Source: Acinetobacter geminorum
GTDB lineage: Bacteria > Pseudomonadota > Gammaproteobacteria > Pseudomonadales > Moraxellaceae
NCBI RefSeq assembly: GCF_013009345.1
Contig: NZ_JABELE010000003.1
Span: 210,242-274,241, forward strand
Reading direction: 5' to 3'
DNA: 64,000 bases
This document shows positions 58,019-64,000 of this stretch, piece by piece. The notes beneath the pieces are model-generated. The model ran no database searches, was not told where the DNA came from, and saw only the letters and a program-made list of their open reading frames with translations. The translations under genes and the position numbers were made by a program. How positions within the stretch are numbered: position 1 is the first letter of the stretch; each line of letters begins with the position of its first letter.

Positions 58019-61000
58019 TAAACCTGATTTGCCAAAGGCTGAAGGTTTGTTTGATCGAATCATTCAGTTTTCAATTAACAACGCCATTTGGGTCATGATG
58101 TTTGTCGTGGCTTGGATTGGTGTCGGAATTTATAGCTACCAAAAACTTTCAATTGATGCCGTGCCTGATATCACCAATGTACAGGTACAAATCAATAGTC
58201 AGGCCAATGGTTTTACAGCACCTGAAGTTGAGCAAAGGATTACTTATCCGATTGAAAATGCCATGTCCGGTATTCCAAATCTGGAACAGACTCGTTCAAT
58301 TTCCAGATATGGCCTTTCTCAGGTCACGATTATCTTTAAAGATGGCACAGACATTTACTGGGCAAGACAGCTGATTAACCAGCGTTTACAAGAAGCAAAG
58401 AGTGCTTTACCAGATAGCATTGATCCGCAAATGTCTCCAATTTCGACTGGACTCGGTGAGATTTATCAATGGGTGGTAAAAGCAGAGCCCAATGCTAAAA
58501 AAGCAGATGGTTCAGCCTATAGCGCGATGGACCTGCGTGAAATCCAAGACTGGATTATTCGGCCCCAGTTACAACGTGTACAAGGGGTGGCGGAAGTTAA
58601 TAGCATTGGTGGATATAACAAAACCTATGTGGTCTCTCCAGATCTGACACGGTTACAACAGTTGCAAATTCCACTCACTGATTTACAGGATGCGCTTCAA
58701 AATAATAATGAAAACCGTGGTGCTGGATTTATTGAAGAAAATGGCCAGCAACTCACAGTTCGTGTTCCCGGTATGCTGGCATCGATACAAGATATTCAGA
58801 ACGTTACGGTTGCCACTAAAAACGGTTTACCCATACGGGTTGCAGATGTTGCATCAGTATCGATTGGTCATGATTTGCGTACAGGTGGTGCTACCTATAA
58901 TGGACAGGAAACTGTTTTAGGTATCGCCATGATGATGATGGGTGAAAACAGTAAAACCATTGCCAAGGCCATTGACGACAGAGTTCAGGAAATTCAAAAA
59001 TCACTTCCTCAGGGCGTTGTGATTGAAACAGTCTATGATCGTAGTAGTCTCGTAGATAAAGCAATTAAAACAGTAGCTAAAAATTTAATTGAAGGGGCGA
59101 TTTTAGTCATCGTTATCCTTTTTATTTTTTTAGGAAACTTTCGTGCTGCTTTAATCACTGCTTGTATTATCCCATTGGCAATGCTTTTTACCTTAACAGG
59201 TATGGCAGAACAAAAAATCAGTGCCAACCTGATGAGTCTGGGCGCTTTGGACTTCGGGATCATTGTTGATGGAGCAGTTGTTATTGTTGAAAACTGTATT
59301 CGGCGTTTAGCTGAAGCGCAGCATTTAAAAGGTCGCTTATTAACACGTTCAGAACGTTTCACTGAGGTCTTTCTAGCCGCTAAACAGGCACGCCGGCCAT
59401 TAATATTTGGTCAGATCATCATTATGGTCGTGTACTTGCCAATTTTTGCTTTAGCAGGCGTAGAAGCAAAAATGTTCCATCCTATGGCAATGACCGTCGT
59501 TTTAGCGTTATTGGGTGCAATTATTTTATCTGTGACCTTTGTGCCAGCAGCTGTCGCTTTGTTTGTTACAGGTGAAGTGAAGGAAAAAGAAAGCCGCTGG
59601 ATGATGTCACTGAAAAAAGGTTATGCAGACTTACTCGATAAAGCATATGCCTTCCGATATGTTGTTGTCACAGCAGCGATCAGCATCTTGATTTTGACAA
59701 GTGCTATTGCAACACGAGTGGGAAGTGAGTTCGCACCTCAACTCAGTGAGGGTGATTTTGCACTACAACTCATGCGTGCACCGAGCACAGGCATAGAAGA
59801 GTCACTTAAGATTCAGGAGAATGTAGAGAAGCAGTTACTCAAAGCTTTCCCTGAAATTAAAGCCATTTTTGCAAGAACAGGAACAGCCGAGGTTGCGACC
59901 GATGTCATGCCTCCTAATATTTCCGATGGCATTGTTCTATTAAAACCGCACGATCAATGGCCAAACCCTAAAGAAACGATAGATGAATTGCGTACCAGAA
60001 TGCTGCAATTTGTGAACCAGATTCCTGGTAATAACAGTGAATTCTCGCAACCCATCGAACTACGTTTTAATGAACTCATTTCAGGTGTACGTAGTGATAT
60101 TGGGGTGAAAGTTTTTGGGGACGATATGCAGGTCCTCAATCAGGAAGCGGAAAAAATAGCCCAACAGCTACGTAGCATTCCAGGTGCCAGTGAAGTCAAA
60201 GTTGAACAGACTGACGGTTTGCCATTACTCAATGTTGATGTTGATCATGCTCTGGCTGCCCAATATGGATTATCAGTCAAGTCTATTCAGGATATTGTCG
60301 CTGCGAGTATTGGAGGACAAAGTGTAGGGCAAATTTTACAGGGTGATAGACGTTTCGATTTTGTGATTCGTTTGCAGGAAGACATGCGTACGCCTCAGCA
60401 GCTAGCACAATTACCGATTCGCTTACCAAACGGCGGTCTGATCCAGTTACAAGACGTTGCCAAGGTTGAGAATATTCTGGGCCTTGCTCAAGTGAGCCGT
60501 GAAAATGGCAAACGCCGAGTGATTGTGACAGCAAATGTGCGTGATCGTGACCTTGGGTCTTTTGTACAAGAGATGCAAAGCAAACTGGCGCAGCAAAAGC
60601 TACCTAGCGGTTATTGGTTGGGTTATGGAGGACAATTTGAGAATCTTGCTTCTGCCACTGCAAGAATGCAAATTGTTGTGCCGATGGCGCTCATCATGAT
60701 CTTTGTATTGCTGATGGCGGTATTTAGTAACTTTAAAGATAGTTTACTTGTATTTAGCGGGGTTCCTTTCGCTTTATCTGGTGGATTAGTAGCTTTATGG
60801 CTGAGAGATATTCCGCTTTCTATGTCTGCTGGAGTCGGGTTTATCGCTCTATCAGGTGTTGCGGTATTGAATGGTTTGGTCATGCTCACATTCATTAAAG
60901 AGCTAAGAGCAACTCTAGATGTTCATGCTGCAACTTGGAAAGGTGCTGTACTGCGATTACGCCCTGTATTAATGACGGCATTCGTTGCTTCCCTCGGTTT

Positions 61001-61166
61001 TATTCCAATGGCTTTGGCAACTGGAACGGGTGCAGAGGTACAACGACCTTTGGCAACGGTAGTAATCGGTGGCATTATTTCATCTACGATACTAACGCTG
61101 GTTTTATTGCCAGTCATTTATCGATGGATGAATGAAAGCAAGACGAATAAAGTTGAGCATTCATAA
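58008..61166 (+). CDS. czcA: Heavy-metal efflux RND pump CzcA
   Basis: The 1052-residue protein has the twelve-helix RND layout with two large periplasmic loops. The HME-RND mark LDFGIIVDGAVVIVEN in the fourth helix is characteristic of divalent-cation pumps (Zn, Co, Cd). Further family parts are DAVPDITNVQVQINSQA, the first-loop GFTAPEVEQRITYPIE and the C-terminal GVAVLNGLVML. It exports metal ions from periplasm and cytoplasm using the proton gradient. ATG 58008 follows GGGGAGG; the in-frame upstream codon is rejected. Confidence 0.95.
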   Translation: MDINKPDLPKAEGLFDRIIQFSINNAIWVMMFVVAWIGVGIYSYQKLSIDAVPDITNVQVQINSQANGFTAPEVEQRITYPIENAMSGIPNLEQTRSISRYGLSQVTIIFKDGTDIYWARQLINQRLQEAKSALPDSIDPQMSPISTGLGEIYQWVVKAEPNAKKADGSAYSAMDLREIQDWIIRPQLQRVQGVAEVNSIGGYNKTYVVSPDLTRLQQLQIPLTDLQDALQNNNENRGAGFIEENGQQLTVRVPGMLASIQDIQNVTVATKNGLPIRVADVASVSIGHDLRTGGATYNGQETVLGIAMMMMGENSKTIAKAIDDRVQEIQKSLPQGVVIETVYDRSSLVDKAIKTVAKNLIEGAILVIVILFIFLGNFRAALITACIIPLAMLFTLTGMAEQKISANLMSLGALDFGIIVDGAVVIVENCIRRLAEAQHLKGRLLTRSERFTEVFLAAKQARRPLIFGQIIIMVVYLPIFALAGVEAKMFHPMAMTVVLALLGAIILSVTFVPAAVALFVTGEVKEKESRWMMSLKKGYADLLDKAYAFRYVVVTAAISILILTSAIATRVGSEFAPQLSEGDFALQLMRAPSTGIEESLKIQENVEKQLLKAFPEIKAIFARTGTAEVATDVMPPNISDGIVLLKPHDQWPNPKETIDELRTRMLQFVNQIPGNNSEFSQPIELRFNELISGVRSDIGVKVFGDDMQVLNQEAEKIAQQLRSIPGASEVKVEQTDGLPLLNVDVDHALAAQYGLSVKSIQDIVAASIGGQSVGQILQGDRRFDFVIRLQEDMRTPQQLAQLPIRLPNGGLIQLQDVAKVENILGLAQVSRENGKRRVIVTANVRDRDLGSFVQEMQSKLAQQKLPSGYWLGYGGQFENLASATARMQIVVPMALIMIFVLLMAVFSNFKDSLLVFSGVPFALSGGLVALWLRDIPLSMSAGVGFIALSGVAVLNGLVMLTFIKELRATLDVHAATWKGAVLRLRPVLMTAFVASLGFIPMALATGTGAEVQRPLATVVIGGIISSTILTLVLLPVIYRWMNESKTNKVEHS

Positions 61167-61227
61167 TGTCATCGATTTGAGATATCTTTTTTGATGAAAA
61201 AGTTTGAGTCAGAAAAGTATTTGAAAC

Positions 61228-61265
61228 AGGTAAAGGTAAACATGAATTCATGGTTACTTTTACCT
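61228..61265. repeat. 38-base near-perfect palindrome between czcA and czcD
   Basis: The arms of 19 bases (AGGTAAAGGTAAACATGAA and its partner ending TTTTACCT) pair with only one G-U and one mismatch, centred on GAATTC. It ends 33 bases before the czcD ATG, without T run. It may be an RNA hairpin that limits read-through or stabilises the upstream mRNA, or an operator. Confidence 0.65.
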
Positions 61266-61298
61266 CACCATAAAGATAAATAATAAGGAGTCCGCAAA

Positions 61299-62255
61299 AT
61301 GGGTGGACAACATGGTCATGACCATAGTCATGCTGTAGTGACTGAAGGTAATGCCAAGAAACTAACGATTGCCTTGGCGCTTACTACGACATTTTTAATT
61401 GTTGAAGTCATTGCAGGTTTAATCACACAAAGTCTGGCATTGCTCTCTGACGCTGCGCATATGTTTACAGATGCAGCTGCTTTGGCAATTGCTCTGGTCG
61501 CAATTCAGATTTCAAAACGTCCTGCCGACAATAAACGTACTTTTGGTTATCAGCGCTTTGAAATTCTGGCCGCTTTATTTAATGCACTCATGCTGTTCGT
61601 TGTGGCAATTTATATTTTATATGAAGCCTATATCCGTTTCTCTAAGCCACCCGAAATTCAAAGTGTGGGCATGTTGATCGTGGCAACCATTGGTTTGTTG
61701 ATTAACCTCATCTCAATGAAAATCCTGATGTCGAGTGCCAATAACAGCCTAAATGTGAAAGGTGCTTATCTAGAAGTATTGAGTGATGCACTAGGTTCAG
61801 TAGGCGTTATTATTGGTGCAATTATTATTTACTTCACTAATTGGTACTGGATTGACACGCTTATTGCAGTACTGATTGGATTTTGGGTATTACCAAGAAC
61901 ATGGGTTTTACTTAAGCAAAGTATTAACATTTTGCTCGAAGGTGTGCCAGAAGAGGTCGATATTGAGAAGCTACGTGCAGATTTACTTTCTTTAAATGGT
62001 GTGGAAAGTATTCACCAACTCAAAGTATGGGCGATCACTTCTAAAAATATCCATTTAACCGTGCACTTATTTGCGCCTGAAGCTGATCGTACCAAGTTGT
62101 ATCAAGATGCTGTTGAAATGCTTTCTCATGAACATGGTATTGGTGAAGTGACATTGCAAATTGAGGACGATGCCGAGATCAATTGTCAGCACATTGCTCA
62201 GCATGCTTCGCATAAACATGATGATGCAGATAATGCACATTCACATCAGCATTGA
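61299..62255 (+). CDS. czcD: Cation diffusion facilitator CzcD
   Basis: The 318-residue CDF protein has six helices. The metal-site helices show LLSDAAHMFTDAAALAIAL (HxxxD) and the later VLSDALGSVGVIIG, which supply the zinc-binding His/Asp set. His-rich ends (GQHGHDHSHAVV and HKHDDADNAHSHQH) and a cytoplasmic C-terminal domain (GVESIHQLKVWAITSKNIHL quoted as GVESIHQLKVWAI) are typical. It exports Zn/Cd/Co from the cytoplasm into the periplasm, where CzcCBA takes over. A GGAG ribosome site precedes the ATG. Confidence 0.95.
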   Translation: MGGQHGHDHSHAVVTEGNAKKLTIALALTTTFLIVEVIAGLITQSLALLSDAAHMFTDAAALAIALVAIQISKRPADNKRTFGYQRFEILAALFNALMLFVVAIYILYEAYIRFSKPPEIQSVGMLIVATIGLLINLISMKILMSSANNSLNVKGAYLEVLSDALGSVGVIIGAIIIYFTNWYWIDTLIAVLIGFWVLPRTWVLLKQSINILLEGVPEEVDIEKLRADLLSLNGVESIHQLKVWAITSKNIHLTVHLFAPEADRTKLYQDAVEMLSHEHGIGEVTLQIEDDAEINCQHIAQHASHKHDDADNAHSHQH

Positions 62256-62274
62256 GCTGATGTGAACAGTTTTT

Positions 62275-62613
62275 TTAAATTTCCCATTCGTTATTGCAGT
62301 CACGGCATTTCCAGTGTTTTTGTGACTGTATAAATGCTTGCATAGAAAATTTGAAATCAGGCAAATCACGCCAGAACATAAAACCTGCCCCTACGGTAAC
62401 CACAAATGCAACTACTGTTGCGATTTGAAGAGAACTACCTGCACCATTGCCAAAAATCCACATAAAGATGCTAATGACTACTAACAGTAAAAGCACAAAA
62501 ATTGCAGGAATCAAGATAACCAGACTTTTAGGAACGACAGGTTTTGCGCTGTTAACGCCTTGGCTCACAGGCATAATTTTAACACTTTGACATTTAGGGC
62601 AACGATATTGCAT
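62275..62613 (-). CDS. Zinc-ribbon membrane protein (112 aa)
   Basis: The product has an N-terminal CPKC pair (residues 5-8: MQYRCPKCQS), two hydrophobic helices (about 31-55 and 65-80) and a C-terminal CRDC pair (WKCRDCNNEW). Together the four Cys residues could form one zinc ribbon across a hairpin membrane protein. Convergent to czcD. The family is unknown to me; a role in metal handling is possible from location but not shown. Confidence 0.72.
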   Translation of the reverse strand: MQYRCPKCQSVKIMPVSQGVNSAKPVVPKSLVILIPAIFVLLLLVVISIFMWIFGNGAGSSLQIATVVAFVVTVGAGFMFWRDLPDFKFSMQAFIQSQKHWKCRDCNNEWEI

Positions 62614-62886
62614 GGGAACTCCACATTTAGTTTGAATCTATTCTAACGGAAATGTGCAGAAAGAAAAAAATTTGTAAGATATCGATGAAATGCATTGAGT
62701 TAGCAGAAAAATTACTTATGGATAAACAAAGAAATATAAAAAACGGATGATTTATTCGTACACATAAAAAATAAAATAATATTGTAGAGCATGCTAATCT
62801 ACAGAAAAATGAAGTGTGATTAGCACAATAAATGAGCTTAAATACTCGAATAGGATGTGGGATAAATATAAAAAGGAGAGAGGGAC

Positions 62887-63834
62887 TTGGGTCAACAAGA
62901 TGACAATAAGTCGCAGCCTACAACGACAGCACCGGTTTTAGCTACCCCAGATACTGCTAAACCGTCATTATCTCGTCGATTACTGCATAAGACATTGCAA
63001 CATGCTCAAGATGCAGTTGGGTTTGCTAGCGACACGACACGTAATATTGCAGAGGTTGCCGATGCTGCTTTGGACGCGCTCGATCAAGTAACTACGCATA
63101 CACGACGTGGAGTTGTCGGAATGACAAATCTGGCAGCAGGTACTGTAAGAGATATGGTGTCTGAAACCAGTGAAACAGCACGCCAAGTCGCATTGATTAT
63201 GGCGCGAACTTTTTTGGGCAAAAGTACCTTAACGTTGTACTTACCCGAAATGTTATTAAATAATCAAATTCGTAAGCGTATTGATCGCTCCGAAATTGAT
63301 GATATTAAAATCAAGTGCGGCAATGACAGTTTCCAAGTCGAGATCGATGGGCATTATCATCGCTTCATGTATCGTTTGAGTTTAGATTTTAAAGTATTGG
63401 AATGCCGTATTGGGCAGGAAAAATTCTTACGCTTGCGTCAAATGGATGAAAGTCTCGATGTGCAGATTCGTCATGGCGGTACCTTGTCAAATTGGGCTGT
63501 GCGACGTATTGGTCGAGTTGGTTTCGAAGTGGTAAATATGTTGCCTATTCCATCACTTATTAATCATTTGATTGGTGATATTCCCGGAATCCAACGCGAT
63601 GGGCATCGCATGTGGTTTATTGACCTAGAGCAAGCAGGATTTATTGACTTTATTAACAACCGTTCATGGATGGTTGAAAAGCTTCTGAGTTTGACTGATT
63701 TTAGTATTTTACCGGGCTTGAATATTTTGAGAGAAAGTCGCGAGCTTGTGCAGCAGCTCGTAGATCAGTTTGAAATTAGAGGACTACGAGTGCAGTCTGG
63801 TCGTCTTGAAGTACAAGTAGGAATTGCGAGTTGA
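62887..63834 (+). CDS. Conserved hypothetical protein (315 aa), helical N-terminus
   Basis: The start is TTG 62887 behind AGGAGAG. Residues 1-30 are polar and Thr-rich; residues 30-110 contain heptad-like amphipathic helices (HAQDAVGFASDTTRNIAEVAD, then LDALDQVTTHTRRGVVGM). The C-terminal 200 residues show no signal or membrane segment and have an alternating beta/helical pattern (SFQVEIDGHYHRFMYRLSLD). I do not recognise the family. Nothing else is seen in the 270 bases upstream except AT-rich DNA. A terminator stands 52 bases after its stop. Confidence 0.65.
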   Translation: MGQQDDNKSQPTTTAPVLATPDTAKPSLSRRLLHKTLQHAQDAVGFASDTTRNIAEVADAALDALDQVTTHTRRGVVGMTNLAAGTVRDMVSETSETARQVALIMARTFLGKSTLTLYLPEMLLNNQIRKRIDRSEIDDIKIKCGNDSFQVEIDGHYHRFMYRLSLDFKVLECRIGQEKFLRLRQMDESLDVQIRHGGTLSNWAVRRIGRVGFEVVNMLPIPSLINHLIGDIPGIQRDGHRMWFIDLEQAGFIDFINNRSWMVEKLLSLTDFSILPGLNILRESRELVQQLVDQFEIRGLRVQSGRLEVQVGIAS

Positions 63835-63885
63835 TAGAGCATATAAAAAGTTAATCATAGATTGGCTTTTTATTTTTTAGGCAAG

Positions 63886-63918
63886 AAAAAAGCCACTGAC
63901 GTTATGCAGTGGCTTTTT
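63886..63918. terminator. Terminator between the 315-aa gene and tRNA-Glu
   Basis: AAAAAGCCACTG and CAGTGGCTTTTT pair around an 8-base loop; A and T runs on both sides allow function in either direction. Confidence 0.87.
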
Positions 63919-63924
63919 AGAATT

Positions 63925-64000
63925 TGGCGTCCCTACGGGGATTCGAACCCCGGTTACCGCCGTGAAAGGGCGATGTCCTAGGCCTCTAGACGATAGGGAC
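63925..64000 (-). tRNA. tRNA-Glu (anticodon TTC)
   Basis: The minus strand gives a complete 76-nt cloverleaf ending at the window edge: acceptor GTCCCTA, anticodon arm CGCCCTTTCACGGCG (TTC), T-arm GGGGTTCGAATCCCC and encoded CCA. Confidence 0.97.

Overview
The window reads as a chromosomal segment of Acinetobacter, most likely the A. baumannii/calcoaceticus complex. This rests on the low GC content, a fatty acyl-CoA reductase that I recognise as the Acinetobacter wax-ester enzyme Acr1, dispersed histidine genes (hisF, hisA, hisH-hisB) and the OmpR/EnvZ, EttA, Tex and Kup sequences. The species call is from memory of these families; no search was run. I see no insertion sequence, prophage or CRISPR array.

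Region by region. 1-7.6 kb: the 3' end of a pirin gene, an FAD oxidoreductase/methyltransferase/GFA gene run, a candidate GacA-controlled RsmX/Y/Z-type sRNA (3915-4042), tRNA-Thr, and an MFS/LysR/EamA group. 7.7-12.7 kb: four small, mostly secreted or membrane proteins of unknown function, then an aldo-keto reductase, an AraC regulator and an acetyltransferase. 12.8-17.4 kb is the most unusual stretch. It has a strong promoter, a multi-branched leader RNA with two mutually exclusive pairings (one covering a Shine-Dalgarno site), a 30-residue ORF, a second folded domain and a TetR gene. These are followed by a proteasome-fold (Ntn-hydrolase-like) protein and a type VI secretion cargo cassette: orphan VgrG tail/adaptor, putative effector, lipoprotein immunity candidate.

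17.4-36.6 kb is mostly core genome: HxlR with an NAD(P)H oxidoreductase, a cupin, tRNA-Ser, kup, a secreted nuclease, a LysE exporter behind a 42-bp perfect palindrome, a three-hairpin repeat-like element, hisF, thrB, an orphan ABC exporter, hisA, an RNase D-like exonuclease, hisH and hisB. 36.6-52 kb holds two tRNA-Phe genes, an acetate CoA-transferase, envZ-ompR, tex, a bicarbonate transporter fused to carbonic anhydrase, acr1, metY and ettA.

52-64 kb starts with a lipoprotein gene broken by two homopolymer frameshifts. It continues into a czc heavy-metal efflux locus (czcI-czcC-czcB-czcA-czcD), in which czcI and its promoter/operator are duplicated around an isoprenylcysteine-methyltransferase-like gene. 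The window closes with a zinc-ribbon membrane protein, a 315-residue unknown and tRNA-Glu. The czc products should form a tripartite RND pump plus an inner-membrane CDF exporter that move Zn/Cd/Co from the cytoplasm and periplasm to the outside. Where the first in-frame codon of an open frame lacked a ribosome site and an internal ATG/GTG had one, the internal start was chosen and noted.
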